64,000 nt of DNA, taken from positions 160,271 to 224,270 of IMG/VR virus record IMGVR_UViG_3300046559_001153. One strand, 5' to 3'. Source of the DNA: a virus. Position 1 is the first letter of the stretch. Every line of letters begins with the position of its first letter. A program made the translations under genes and the position numbers. Below are positions 8,401 to 15,411 of this stretch, one piece after another. The notes below the pieces were generated by a model. The model saw nothing but the letters and a program-made list of their open reading frames with translations, searched no databases and was not told the origin of the DNA.

Positions 8401-9823
8401 CAACCCAGTTCGCAACGGGGCCAGCATGAACGTCATGGCCTTGACGAACAAGGACATTGACCAGTTGTCGGGCGGCCGCGAATTGCAAAATGGGAACACG
8501 GTCAACTTTGACGGTGATCTGAGCCCGGTGGCCGGCGGCTTGTTCGATCCAGCTTTGACTGGCGGGCATATGGGCCGCCGATGGTCGCACGTAACGCTGG
8601 CCGACCCGATGCCCAATCCGGTGATGGAAGAGCCTATACGTAAACTGCTGGCCCTGACTAAGAACAAATTCGAAGGGGTTCTGGCTGGGACTGAATCGAT
8701 CGGTTCGCACGGTACAGGACCGCAAGCTCTGTTCAAAGCCCTGCAGGGGATCAATCTGGACAAGGAGCTTTTGCTCGCCAGGATGCAGATCAAGTCGGGC
8801 AAGAAAACAGCCCGTGATGTGGCCGTTCGCAAACTAGGGTATCTCAAAGCAGCCAAGTCGCTGGGGATCCACCCGTCAGACTGGATGCTCGACAAAGCAC
8901 CAATTCTTCCCCCCCTCTTTCGTCAGGTGGCGAAGATTTCCGATTCGGGCCAACCAATTATTTCCGATGCCAATTACCTTTACAAAGAGCTGATTGACGC
9001 GAATACGACGCTCAAGAAGCTGAAGGGGGTGGTGGGTGAAAACGTGGGTCAAGAACGCCTTGCGTTATATAACTCGTTCAAAGCAGTCACTGGCCTGGGC
9101 GACCCAAGCCATCCGAAACTGGTCGAGAAGGGAGTCAAAGGCCTGCTTGCCGGGATCTTCGGAAGTAGTCCCAAGTGGGGCTCAGTCCAGTCCCGATTAC
9201 TCAGTACCCCTGTGGATATTGTTGGGCGTGCCACTGTACAGCCCAACGCCGACCTCGACATGGATTCCATTGGACTTCCCGAAGAACGAGCCTGGACCGT
9301 CTACAAAAACTTCATAGTCCGTCGCCTTAAACGCCAAGGCATGCCGTTGACGAATGCCCTGCAGGCTCACAAGGATCAGACCCCGCTGGCGAAGAAAGCC
9401 CTGCTTGATGAGCTGGAGACGCGACCAGTTATCTACAGCCGGGCGCCCATCCATCATAAGTACGGGATCATGGCCGCTTGGCCGCAGCTGGTGAAAGGTA
9501 ACGCCGTTCACTTGTCACCGCTGGTGACGGTTGGATTTGGTGCGGACTTTGATGGCGATCAGATGAACTACCATGTGCCTGTGAGTGATGCGGAAGTGCA
9601 GGACGCTGTCGAGCGAATGCTGCCGTCTCGCAATTTGATCAGCCCGGCCGACTTTCGAACGCCCATGTTCATGCCACGGCACGAAATGCTAATGGGATTG
9701 TTCGAATCAACCAGACCGGATAGAATTGGTCGAAGTATCACATTTCGCAATAAGCAAGACGCTATTGCCGCTTATCGACGCGGAGAGTTGACCGTGCAGG
9801 ATTCGGTGACAATTCTCCATTGA
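5405..9823 (+). CDS. RNA polymerase beta subunit fused to N-terminal half of beta'
   Basis: The 1472-residue chain forms the beta half and the catalytic double-psi barrel of a multisubunit RNA polymerase. Beta signatures occur in order: TDRGTFIHNGTEYAV (~residue 118), SHLGFMDPLKTPESEA (~401), DRFGAKGVIGKIL (~790) and NPAGIPSRLNP (~820). Beta' starts near residue 1030 without an obvious N-terminal zinc finger. It continues with VDIVGRATVQP (~1270) and the Mg-binding DFDGD at residues 1381-1385, then LISPADFRTPMFMPRHEM. The chain stops at residue 1472, before the beta' funnel, bridge helix and trigger loop, which are encoded from 16462. Covalent beta-beta' fusions are known in some bacteria (Helicobacter, Wolbachia). 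A palindrome precedes the start. Confidence 0.95.
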   Translation: MSILSGSGSLLQPMRPAAHEDEPDSLTDMSKARQRLFDHTLTAAQGLEPLANSKHTLKLTDVHYSGPDEYSLKDQKKAILTGDTLGRTLKGTFQLLDNVTGQLVDQKRVTLANVPYRTDRGTFIHNGTEYAVRNQMRLLPGVFTRIRGNGEIEAHTNVMPGKGLSHRYFLDPDKGVFYIRVAQSKTPLVSLLTAMGVTHHQLRDAWGPELAATNLTHNDPADVKKLAGKFLPRIPENQTEAHTTEQLVNAFQAMELDPEVTKRTLGHPFTNVGPETILRTTQKLLQLQKGEVEPDDRDHLAYQKIMAPEDLFSERIRRDAGNIRRQLLFKASQRGNLQGIGSRPFQKQLNSVILTSGVGTGLEETSPLELLDKMSTITSMGVGGLPSTTAIPLESRAVQPSHLGFMDPLKTPESEAAGVILNIAGQVRRKADGQLAKQFTNLHTGQLEWRTPQDVADSAIAFPGEMAKPGKRIIAMLNGKLQYVSKADVKYELPHFEHVFSDVTNLVPMKSALKGQRAVMGARMLTQALPLENPEAPFVQSAVPGTGGQKSFDEHFGGFMGAVRAKQGGQVTAVSPEAITVKHDDGTTQNYELYDSFPFNRRSRLHNTPMVQPGQRVGPDDLLAKSNFTNDNGAIAIGKNAYIGYMPYGAGTYEDAQLVSESFAKKLRSEHLYQHDATWGDALDKKGKAPYVSLFPSKFDRKQLDTIDEDGVVKPGTVVDYGHPLILLAKGREHSQSKVHRKGQLQHTDASVTWSYNSPGIVRDVVKTDKGPMVTVTSMRSTQESDKLSDRFGAKGVIGKILSDDLMPRDSTGRPFDMLLNPAGIPSRLNPVKIHEATLGKIAEKTGKPYKIEDFSNIADLRAFVEQEAQKHGVPDTETVFDPGTNRYIPGVKTGVQWIMKLHHIAEDKEQGRGASGGYTLSGVPAKGGDGESSKKLSMGETNALLSHGALNLLRDSQLLRGQRNEPYWLAFMQGHRPPEPGIPLVYEEFINELKAAGINPVRNGASMNVMALTNKDIDQLSGGRELQNGNTVNFDGDLSPVAGGLFDPALTGGHMGRRWSHVTLADPMPNPVMEEPIRKLLALTKNKFEGVLAGTESIGSHGTGPQALFKALQGINLDKELLLARMQIKSGKKTARDVAVRKLGYLKAAKSLGIHPSDWMLDKAPILPPLFRQVAKISDSGQPIISDANYLYKELIDANTTLKKLKGVVGENVGQERLALYNSFKAVTGLGDPSHPKLVEKGVKGLLAGIFGSSPKWGSVQSRLLSTPVDIVGRATVQPNADLDMDSIGLPEERAWTVYKNFIVRRLKRQGMPLTNALQAHKDQTPLAKKALLDELETRPVIYSRAPIHHKYGIMAAWPQLVKGNAVHLSPLVTVGFGADFDGDQMNYHVPVSDAEVQDAVERMLPSRNLISPADFRTPMFMPRHEMLMGLFESTRPDRIGRSITFRNKQDAIAAYRRGELTVQDSVTILH

Positions 9824-9835
9824 GGGGGGAGTTGT

Positions 9836-10408
9836 ATGACTCGACGCAAAATTTGCACATACTGCGGTAAATTGAAAGCGACTAGCGCGTACGGTAAAAA
9901 AGGCGCTGGGCTTAATCATCATTGCAAAGATTGTGACAGCATCAAGCAACAAGCTTTCGCAAAAACCCCCCACGGCCGAGCGGTTAAAGCTTGGAATTTG
10001 ATCAAGTATCGTGTCAGAAACCCGTACGGGAAAAATAAGACGTATGTTGGTGTTGAACTCCGGATGACTCGCGACGAATTCATGACCTGGGCTGTTCCGG
10101 CTTATACCGCATGGGTTACTGATGGAAATCTGATTGAATCGGCTTCTGTGGATCGAAAAGAAGACGGGCATTACGCGATCGGAAATCTTCAGATCATTTC
10201 TCGGGTTGAAAACGCCAAAAAGCAAAAACGTAATAAAAACGTACACGCTCCGGCCGGCCACGCGTGGTGCCCTAGCTGTGTCCAGTACAAATTGAAATGT
10301 GAGTTCTACACGGACAAGGCTAGTTGGAATGGCGTAAGTTGCCGTTGCCGACAATGTCACAACCAATATCACCGCAATTATTACAGACAGCGACAATTAT
10401 CTAAATGA
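9836..10408 (+). CDS. HNH-type endonuclease with zinc knuckles
   Basis: The 190-residue protein has a strong GGGGGAG ribosome binding site. It has paired CxxC knuckles at both ends (C7/C10 with C30/C33, and C145/C148 with C171/C174). The centre carries SVDRKEDGHYAIGNLQ (residues ~104-119), the D-R...GHY..GN pattern common in phage HNH or His-Me homing-type endonucleases. It lies 12 bases after the truncated end of the beta' half-gene. A homing endonuclease at a gene break recalls the split nrdA of phage Aeh1. Whether it is active, and whether it caused the split, cannot be told. Confidence 0.75.
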   Translation: MTRRKICTYCGKLKATSAYGKKGAGLNHHCKDCDSIKQQAFAKTPHGRAVKAWNLIKYRVRNPYGKNKTYVGVELRMTRDEFMTWAVPAYTAWVTDGNLIESASVDRKEDGHYAIGNLQIISRVENAKKQKRNKNVHAPAGHAWCPSCVQYKLKCEFYTDKASWNGVSCRCRQCHNQYHRNYYRQRQLSK

Positions 10409-10544
10409 CGTAAGTCCGAAGCCTGCCGTGAATTACAGCCAGCCCCGAAAATTCCTCCCGATTATTTGGAATTTCGTCTATGGGATCAGCCCTTGATATG
10501 GTCTATTTGCTGGGTGGCTGACAACCTAGAAGGGCTGGTATGCG

Positions 10545-11042
10545 ATGACTGACGCCGAATATCTAGTACAGGCGTATCTTCTGGCTCGCGATCAATCACC
10601 TGACCCCCGCACGCAAAACGCAGCGCTGCTGGTTGAACCTGGCGGCGATGTGGTTTGCCAAGCTGTGAACAAATTTCCCCCCGGAGTCGTCGTATCGGCT
10701 GACAGGTGGGAACGCCCACTCAAGTATGAGTACGTCGAGTGCGCGGAACGCAACTCGATTTATGAGTGCGCGAGACTGGGGATTAAGACCAGTGACCTGG
10801 TGATGTACGCGGCCTGGGCCTCGTGCGCTAATTGTGCCCGAGCGATCATCCAGGCCGGCATCAAACTGCTGGTGACCCACCGACCGGCTGACGCTGACAA
10901 CGGTACGTGGGGTGACATCATCGCGAGAGCTGATGGCATGATGCGTGAGGCGGGGGTTGAACTTCGCTTCGTTACTGAAAGATTGTTTACTCATGATGAC
11001 GAATTTTTTGTTCGTCGAAACGGAAAGGCAATGAAGCCGTGA
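10545..11042 (+). CDS. deoxycytidylate (dCMP) deaminase family protein
   Basis: The 165-residue protein belongs to the zinc-dependent cytidine/dCMP deaminase family, which makes dUMP from dCMP for dTMP supply. The zinc ligand and proton shuttle motif is C66-A-E68 (Cys in place of the usual His of dCMP deaminases, as in cytidine deaminases). The second motif is SCANC (C94, C97), followed by the family's typical ARAIIQAGIK helix. The deviation means the substrate could be dCMP or cytidine. The last bases overlap the next gene, another nucleotide-metabolism enzyme. Confidence 0.85.
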   Translation: MTDAEYLVQAYLLARDQSPDPRTQNAALLVEPGGDVVCQAVNKFPPGVVVSADRWERPLKYEYVECAERNSIYECARLGIKTSDLVMYAAWASCANCARAIIQAGIKLLVTHRPADADNGTWGDIIARADGMMREAGVELRFVTERLFTHDDEFFVRRNGKAMKP

Positions 11043-11416
11043 CGTCAAAGAGAATGAAGTTCAAAACGGGTGCAGTGCGGAGTTCAGATGCGGCGGGAGT
11101 GAGATACGATCTGGTTTCACCGATTGGCCTACGACGACTGGCCGAGACATACGCAGAGGGAGCAGAGAAATATGGTGTGGGTAACTGGCTGAAAGGATTT
11201 CCGGCCAGCGACCTGCTGAATCACCTGATGAAGCATATCGATCAGTGGCGATCGGGGGACAAGACTGAAGACCACTTGGCGCATGCGACTTGGGGTTTGT
11301 TCACTCTGATGCATTTCGAAGAAACCCGACCGGATCTGTTCGATTTACAGAAGTGGATTCCAGAACAGAAAAGGACGAAACGAAAAAGAACAAAACGACC
11401 GGCGAAGAAAGTTTAG
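11039..11416 (+). CDS. MazG-like dATP/dGTP diphosphohydrolase (DUF5664-like)
   Basis: The 125-residue protein starts at a GTG overlapping the previous stop. The core (GLRRLAETYAEGAEKYG, NWLKG, LLNHLMKHIDQWRSG, DHLAHATWGLFTL) matches the all-alpha nucleotide pyrophosphohydrolase pattern of the phage family I remember as DUF5664 (dATP/dGTP diphosphohydrolase), with E/K/H/D metal-site residues on the helices. The C-terminus is a Lys/Arg-rich tail. With the adjacent deaminase it suggests control of the dNTP pool. Substrate is inferred from the family only. Confidence 0.7.
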   Translation: MTSKRMKFKTGAVRSSDAAGVRYDLVSPIGLRRLAETYAEGAEKYGVGNWLKGFPASDLLNHLMKHIDQWRSGDKTEDHLAHATWGLFTLMHFEETRPDLFDLQKWIPEQKRTKRKRTKRPAKKV

Positions 11417-11465
11417 ATGTCAGAAGTTTAAGTACGTTTTTCTTACATGGACCAGGAAGGCAAAA

Positions 11466-11660
11466 ATGCCACGCAAGCTCAAGGACGAACTGCGAAGACT
11501 CCCGGTTAAATCGCAATCACGGAAGGGTAAACGATCGTCGGAGGATGCCGACAAGTCTCTCCAAGTTCTAACTGCCGGCCCCCTGACCGACGGTTCAATC
11601 GATGACGGTGATGACGATCAGGCTGGAGAAGCTGACGGAATTTCAACAGTCGAAACCTAA
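11466..11660 (+). CDS. small charged hypothetical protein
   Basis: This 64-residue protein has a good AGGAAGG ribosome binding site. The N-terminal half is basic (KLKDELRRLPVKSQSRKGKRS) and the C-terminal half acidic (DGSIDDGDDDQAGEADG), giving a disordered, bipolar product. Such proteins are common in phage early regions and may bind nucleic acid or a host protein. No homology is recognised. Confidence 0.55.
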   Translation: MPRKLKDELRRLPVKSQSRKGKRSSEDADKSLQVLTAGPLTDGSIDDGDDDQAGEADGISTVET

Positions 11661-11676
11661 CCCGAGGGAACGGTAA

Positions 11677-12543
11677 ATGCCAAAAAAGCGAGCCAGTAAG
11701 AAACAACCGATTAACAATCTGGTCGTCATCAGCGACACGCACTGCGGGTGTGGGCTGGCGATCATGCCAGGCCCGGTCAAACTTGACCAGGCAAATGTTG
11801 TCCATCCATCACCACTGCAGAAGATCATCAAAGGCCACTGGGACGAGTTCTGGGGCCAGCACGTGCCCGACGCGACTCATGGCGAACCGTACGCCGTTGT
11901 TCACAACGGCGATTGCATTGACGGTGTCCATCACAACTCGACGACGCAGATCACGCACAATCTGGCCACACAGGCTCAGATGGCAATTGATCTGATGAGA
12001 CCGATCGTCGATGGCTGTGATGGGCGTTACTACCACATCCGCGGGACTGAGGCCCATGTGGGGAAGTCTGCGGAGAAGGAAGAAGAAGTGGCCAAGGCGT
12101 TGGGGGCAATTCCCAACGAGGACGGCCTGTTCGCTCGATACGACCTGTGGACGATGGTCGGCACCGGGCTGGTTCACCTGTTGCACCACATTGGGACGAC
12201 AGGTAGTCAGGCGTACGAGTCGACGGCCATCCACAAGGAGCTTGTCGAGTCGTTCACTGAGGCTGGACGATGGGGACGACGCCCACCAGACATCATCGTT
12301 CGCAGCCACCGTCATCGAGCAATCGAGACGAACATTCCCACGCACAACGGCAAAGCTCGTGCTGTTGTGACTGCCTGTTGGCAGGGCAAGACGCCGTTCG
12401 TGTGGAAAATTCCTGGCGGCCGAATCAGTACCCCTCAGTTTGGCGGGCTCGTGATCCGGTACGCGAGAGATTCGAACGTGCTGTTCATTCGTGAACGCAT
12501 CTGGTCCATTGCCCCATCTGCCACGGAGATCATTGAACTATGA
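11677..12543 (+). CDS. calcineurin-like metallophosphoesterase
   Basis: The 288-residue protein has the ordered metal-binding motifs of the family: SDTHCG (D20, H22), HNGDCIDG (D79), HLLHHIG around residue 170 and SHRHR (H211, H213). The normal GNHE motif is replaced by RGTEAH, so the catalytic Asn position is altered while His127 is kept. Phage relatives include DNA or RNA phosphoesterases and 5'-nucleotidases; the substrate cannot be predicted. The stop overlaps the start of the winged-helix gene. Confidence 0.75.
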   Translation: MPKKRASKKQPINNLVVISDTHCGCGLAIMPGPVKLDQANVVHPSPLQKIIKGHWDEFWGQHVPDATHGEPYAVVHNGDCIDGVHHNSTTQITHNLATQAQMAIDLMRPIVDGCDGRYYHIRGTEAHVGKSAEKEEEVAKALGAIPNEDGLFARYDLWTMVGTGLVHLLHHIGTTGSQAYESTAIHKELVESFTEAGRWGRRPPDIIVRSHRHRAIETNIPTHNGKARAVVTACWQGKTPFVWKIPGGRISTPQFGGLVIRYARDSNVLFIRERIWSIAPSATEIIEL

Positions 12544-12845
12544 CGACAAACAGCGAAATCACTTTAGACCAACTGGTCAGCGAGATGAATCGCCTGACCG
12601 CATCAAAGAAAGACAACGACGGAGGTTTTACTTCGAAGGAGCTTCGAATCAGTTCAGGTTACAGCCTGCGTAAAGCGAACGCGGTGCTCCGACAGATTAT
12701 CGAGAGCGGGTTGGTCACTGTCAGACGAAGTCCGCGAAAAAACATTGTCGGGGAGGACTCCATGGTTCCTGTGTATTTCCCCACAGAAAAGCTTATCAGA
12801 CTGAGTAAAAAGAAGGTGCAGAAGAAACAAAAACAAGCTAAATAA
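12540..12845 (+). CDS. putative winged-helix DNA-binding protein
   Basis: The 101-residue protein contains a helix-turn-helix-like stretch, FTSKELRISSGYSLRKANAV, followed by LRQIIESGLVTVRR. This is the usual recognition helix plus wing pattern of MarR/ArsR-like regulators. The C-terminus is a Lys-rich tail (KKKVQKKQKQAK). It overlaps the metallophosphoesterase stop and is followed by a strong terminator, so it ends a transcription unit. It may regulate the island, but no operator can be assigned. Confidence 0.6.
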   Translation: MTTNSEITLDQLVSEMNRLTASKKDNDGGFTSKELRISSGYSLRKANAVLRQIIESGLVTVRRSPRKNIVGEDSMVPVYFPTEKLIRLSKKKVQKKQKQAK

Positions 12846-12872
12846 CCAGCGTTTTCAAGGCATAAACCTTGT

Positions 12873-12906
12873 ATGGGCGGCACTTCGGTGTCGCCCATTT
12901 TCTTTT
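12873..12906 (+). terminator. strong intrinsic terminator
   Basis: ATGGGCGGCAC and GTGTCGCCCAT form an 11-bp stem (one G-T wobble) closed by a TTCG tetraloop and followed by TTTCTTTT. This closes the deaminase to winged-helix transcription unit. Confidence 0.85.
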
Positions 12907-12930
12907 GTATCCCGCTAAAAGGACACACAC

Positions 12931-13407
12931 ATGCCCCTATTCAGAATGACGTACGCCGACCAATTCAAACGGCGCCCGGATGGTGAAGTCGTGAACGAGC
13001 GACGGCCGCACATTATCCCAACAAGTCCCGAAGCGGCTGATTTTCTCGTGAGAGCTCGAACAGACAACAGATGTTTTCGGTCGTTGATCGGCCCCATGTC
13101 GCTGGGCGGCCTGGGAGAAGCTAATGTCGGTGGGGTGTGGGTTCCCTCACTTCGGTATTTGCCGGTCGAGGCCCAGGAGCCCAACTTCGAGATCAATCTG
13201 GTCGAGATGACGGTTAAGCTCGAGCGACGCATGGACCAGTACGAACGAACGAGGCTGGTCACACTCGAGTTGGAAACGGATCTTGACCCGGACACGCTGT
13301 TCGATCGCGTCAACTGTTTGAATACTGCAACGCTCTATTCGAAATCGGGTCAGTTGCTCGGTGAAGTCTTACGTGTGAAAGACGATCCGCTTGAGGTGTC
13401 AGCATGA
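12931..13407 (+). CDS. hypothetical protein
   Basis: The 158-residue soluble protein has an AAAGGA ribosome binding site. The C-terminal half alternates beta-strand-like segments (INLVEMTVKLERRM, RLVTLELETDL). No motif is recognised. The stop overlaps the start of the alpha-CTD-like gene by four bases (ATGA), so the two products are probably translated together and may act together. Confidence 0.6.
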   Translation: MPLFRMTYADQFKRRPDGEVVNERRPHIIPTSPEAADFLVRARTDNRCFRSLIGPMSLGGLGEANVGGVWVPSLRYLPVEAQEPNFEINLVEMTVKLERRMDQYERTRLVTLELETDLDPDTLFDRVNCLNTATLYSKSGQLLGEVLRVKDDPLEVSA

Positions 13408-13799
13408 CCGGCGCAAAGGCCAGACTATTGGCGACATGGCACGAGGCTCAGGCCAAAATGTTACGTGATATGGCTGTTGTTCTTGACCAGCATGAACCGG
13501 CAATCGCTGTGCCTCGGGTTATGAGCGATTTTTCTGGTCTAAACAAAATGACACGAACCAAGGTCGAGAAATTGGAGAAGTCGATCGAAGAATTGTGCGA
13601 AATGAGCATACCGGATTTGTTAATGATCCGAGGTTTCGGATTCTGGACAGTCGAATATATCCGCCGGTTTCTCAAAGACCTCGGTTTGTCGCTCCGAGGC
13701 GACCCTGGCGGTTACATTGATCCAGAGGCATACTCACGATTGCGCGGTGAGGCGATAGCCGTCAGAGACTACCAGAAGAAATTGGCTGGCCCGGAATAA
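13404..13799 (+). CDS. protein with RNAP alpha C-terminal domain-like fold
   Basis: The protein has 131 residues. Residues ~44-99 follow the helix-hairpin-helix pattern of the RNA polymerase alpha subunit C-terminal domain: SIEELCEMSIPDLLMIRGFG, then WTVEYIRRFLKDLGLSLRG, compared with the bacterial IxTVxELxxxxEEDLLKxRNLGxKSLEEIxxxLxxLGLxLR. The N-terminal 43 residues are a different helical segment; no alpha N-terminal assembly domain is present. In bacteria this domain binds UP elements and activators. Its location between the two halves of the phage beta' gene suggests an accessory of the phage or host polymerase. A generic HhH DNA-binding protein is the alternative. Confidence 0.65.
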   Translation: MTGAKARLLATWHEAQAKMLRDMAVVLDQHEPAIAVPRVMSDFSGLNKMTRTKVEKLEKSIEELCEMSIPDLLMIRGFGFWTVEYIRRFLKDLGLSLRGDPGGYIDPEAYSRLRGEAIAVRDYQKKLAGPE

Positions 13800-13816
13800 T
13801 CCGGGCCATTTTCGTT
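13787..13816 (+). terminator. terminator with the stop codon in its loop
   Basis: TGGCCCGGA and TCCGGGCCA form a perfect 9-bp stem. The loop ATAA contains the TAA stop of the alpha-CTD-like gene, and TTTTCGTT follows. It is a compact intrinsic terminator. Confidence 0.75.
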
Positions 13817-13842
13817 CCTGTAACTAATTGAAAGGATTTCAA

Positions 13843-14046
13843 ATGGTTTCCAGTGATCGTCTCCGTCCGAGCTTGGCCAAACGACTCCATCGCCTGGACG
13901 ACGAAGAAGACAAGATTTCGCGACAGACACTGACAGCTCAAAATTTGCGGCGTCTGTGCCGCATCCGTTTGTGTCGGGAACGCGTGATTGAGTATCTCGA
14001 TGCATTCGACATGATGCGAATCAACGCAGTCTACAGCCCGGTCTAA
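13843..14046 (+). CDS. small basic hypothetical protein
   Basis: The ATG at 13843 has AAAGGA upstream. The 67-residue product is helical and highly charged (LAKRLHRLDDEEDKISRQ, LCRIRLCRERVIEYL) with no known domain. It is a single-gene unit between two hairpins, a typical form for small phage early proteins that bind host targets. Confidence 0.55.
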   Translation: MVSSDRLRPSLAKRLHRLDDEEDKISRQTLTAQNLRRLCRIRLCRERVIEYLDAFDMMRINAVYSPV

Positions 14047-14054
14047 CCGGGCTG
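14034..14054 (+). terminator. hairpin centred on a stop codon
   Basis: CAGCCCGGT and ACCGGGCTG form a perfect 9-bp stem around CTA, so the TAA stop spans the loop. No T run follows (CTTCATCCCC), so it may act as an RNA stabiliser or factor-dependent terminator. Confidence 0.5.
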
Positions 14055-14086
14055 CTTCATCCCCCCCCCGCTTAAAAGGTGTAAAG

Positions 14087-14329
14087 ATGACCAAACAAAT
14101 TGATTTGACTGACGGATGGGCTCGGGAAGATCAACGGTTTCGCGATCTGGCTTTGGGGCGATCGAAATTACGATCGATTATGGACATACCGGCAGCGTCG
14201 CCGAAATCGCCATGTTTTGACATACGTCGCAGAACAGTTTTAGCGATTCGTCATGGTCTGGTTGTGATGCTCCACGCTGACCTTGTCGACGACAAATACG
14301 ACGGGAGTAGCCATGAAGAAACCGACTAA
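14087..14329 (+). CDS. small hypothetical protein
   Basis: This 80-residue protein has AAAAGGTG upstream of its ATG. It mixes charged and hydrophobic residues, with a likely beta-hairpin (TVLAIRHGLVVMLHADLV) near the C-terminus. No family is recognised. It overlaps the next gene by 17 bases in another frame. Confidence 0.5.
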   Translation: MTKQIDLTDGWAREDQRFRDLALGRSKLRSIMDIPAASPKSPCFDIRRRTVLAIRHGLVVMLHADLVDDKYDGSSHEETD

Positions 14330-14756
14330 TCGTTTTGCCCATACAGTGGCGAGGCTGGCAATAGCCGCGTTGTCTGAAATGGCAAAGCGGCTAGACAGCG
14401 AGGCCCAGCAGATGCTGCAAGACAAAGTTTTTGACGAGTCTCGCATCATTCGAATACTTTATCAGTCCACCGGGGTGAGCCTGGGTCATGAGCAGCTGCA
14501 CTCGGATTCGGCAAATGATGCCGACGACGAGATGCTAGCCGATCTGGACGCGACGGTGATGCTTTGCCAGACGTCCTGCCGACTGTTAGCGAAATCAGCT
14601 CTGCAGGACAGTTCAGACCCGAAAGCCCACGTTCAACGGGTAACTGAACGGGTTGCCAATCTGCTCATGGCCGATCCGATTATGGGTCCTTTGGCGATGA
14701 AGAGGGCTAAGCTCGATCTCAGAGCTCGTCAGCCCGAACCTGGAACAACAGGCTGA
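14313..14756 (+). CDS. helical hypothetical protein
   Basis: The start is set at ATG 14313 because CGGGAGT lies at the right distance; an in-frame TTG upstream has no such site. The 147-residue product is almost entirely alpha-helical, with a basic N-terminus and several amphipathic helices (LAIAALSEMAKRL, RVANLLMADPIMGPLAMKRA). No known domain is recognised. It is the last gene before a strong terminator. Confidence 0.55.
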   Translation: MKKPTNRFAHTVARLAIAALSEMAKRLDSEAQQMLQDKVFDESRIIRILYQSTGVSLGHEQLHSDSANDADDEMLADLDATVMLCQTSCRLLAKSALQDSSDPKAHVQRVTERVANLLMADPIMGPLAMKRAKLDLRARQPEPGTTG

Positions 14757-14766
14757 CGGATGTAGC

Positions 14767-14800
14767 GGCTGGTAGGGAATTTCCCTATCAGCCTTTTTTT
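14767..14800 (+). terminator. strong intrinsic terminator
   Basis: GGCTGGTAGGGA and TCCCTATCAGCC form a 12-bp stem (one G-T pair) followed by seven T residues. The right arm ends in CTATCAGCC, which is repeated immediately downstream at 14803-14811, so the left arm could pair with either copy. Confidence 0.9.
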
Positions 14801-14849
14801 AGCTATCAGCCTGACCATCTTGCTCCCCTTGACCTTGTCAGCGTATACT
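14801..14849 (+). promoter_or_regulatory. AGCTATCAGCC element and promoter-like sequence (copy A)
   Basis: AGCTATCAGCC (14801-14811) directly follows the terminator T run. TTGCTC (14820-14825), an 18-base spacer and TATACT (14844-14849) resemble a sigma70 promoter that would read into the gene at 14863. The same TTTTTTTAGCTATCAGCC string occurs at 34501-34518 in the same context. Confidence 0.5.
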
Positions 14850-14862
14850 GAGGACTACAAGC

Positions 14863-15063
14863 ATGACTCCTGACCTGCTGCAACTCGAATCATCCTCGTA
14901 CGGCGATCTGCTAGGCCAGATCCGCTATTGGAAAAACCACGGGTATGACCTGGTCTCAGGCACTTTCAGGTATCATCGAAAGTACGTAGTTTTGATGCAG
15001 AAACGAGTCGACCACAAACCGGCCAGACTCGTCGTAAGCATCGGTCGTCCGACATTCAAATAA
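14863..15063 (+). CDS. small hypothetical protein
   Basis: This 66-residue protein starts 14 bases after the predicted -10 box, with GAGGA upstream at long spacing. It looks like a compact alpha-beta fold (SYGDLLGQIRYWKNHGYDLV, then KYVVLMQKR and RLVVSIGRP strands). No family is recognised. It is the first gene of the unit leading back into virion-type genes. Confidence 0.55.
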   Translation: MTPDLLQLESSSYGDLLGQIRYWKNHGYDLVSGTFRYHRKYVVLMQKRVDHKPARLVVSIGRPTFK

Positions 15064-15084
15064 CCAATCGCAAGGAGGCGAAAC

Positions 15085-15411
15085 ATGTCTGCTTCTGTTT
15101 CATTGACTGATCTTCAGCAAGTTGCCGGTGCCGTGGGCGCTGTGAACGCCGCGGGCCACGCAGTTCCACTGACCGTTGTTCCTGTCTGGGCCGGTGCCGA
15201 CCCAGCGGTCGTCAAGCTGATTCCGTCGGCTGACGGTCTGTCGTGCGAAGTTGTCGCAGTCGCCGTTGGCTCGACAGCCTTTACCGTCACAGCCACGTTG
15301 GCTGACGGTACGGTCATCACCGCTCCGTCCGTCCCGGTGACCGTTTCGGCCTCGGTAGCCGTCGGTCTGGTTGTGACCATTGGCACCCCGGAACTCATTC
15401 CGGCCAGCTAA
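15085..15411 (+). CDS. Ig-like domain protein, possible decoration protein
   Basis: The 108-residue protein has a strong AAGGAGG site. Its sequence is beta-rich and Val/Ala/Thr-rich (VPLTVVPVWAG, STAFTVTATLADGTVITAPSVPVTVSA), the pattern of bacterial Ig-like (Big_2-type) domains often displayed on phage particles. The strong translation signal fits an abundant virion protein. No direct evidence places it on the capsid. Confidence 0.55.
   Translation: MSASVSLTDLQQVAGAVGAVNAAGHAVPLTVVPVWAGADPAVVKLIPSADGLSCEVVAVAVGSTAFTVTATLADGTVITAPSVPVTVSASVAVGLVVTIGTPELIPAS

Noticed and set aside
9750-9835. Sequencing frameshift as the cause of the truncated beta'
   Set aside because: The missing beta' portion is not present in any other frame downstream of the stop, but in an intact gene 6.6 kb away.
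14829-14849. Promoter using TTGACC as the -35 box
   Set aside because: The spacer to TATACT would be only 9 bases; TTGCTC at 14820 with 18 bases is the more plausible pairing.
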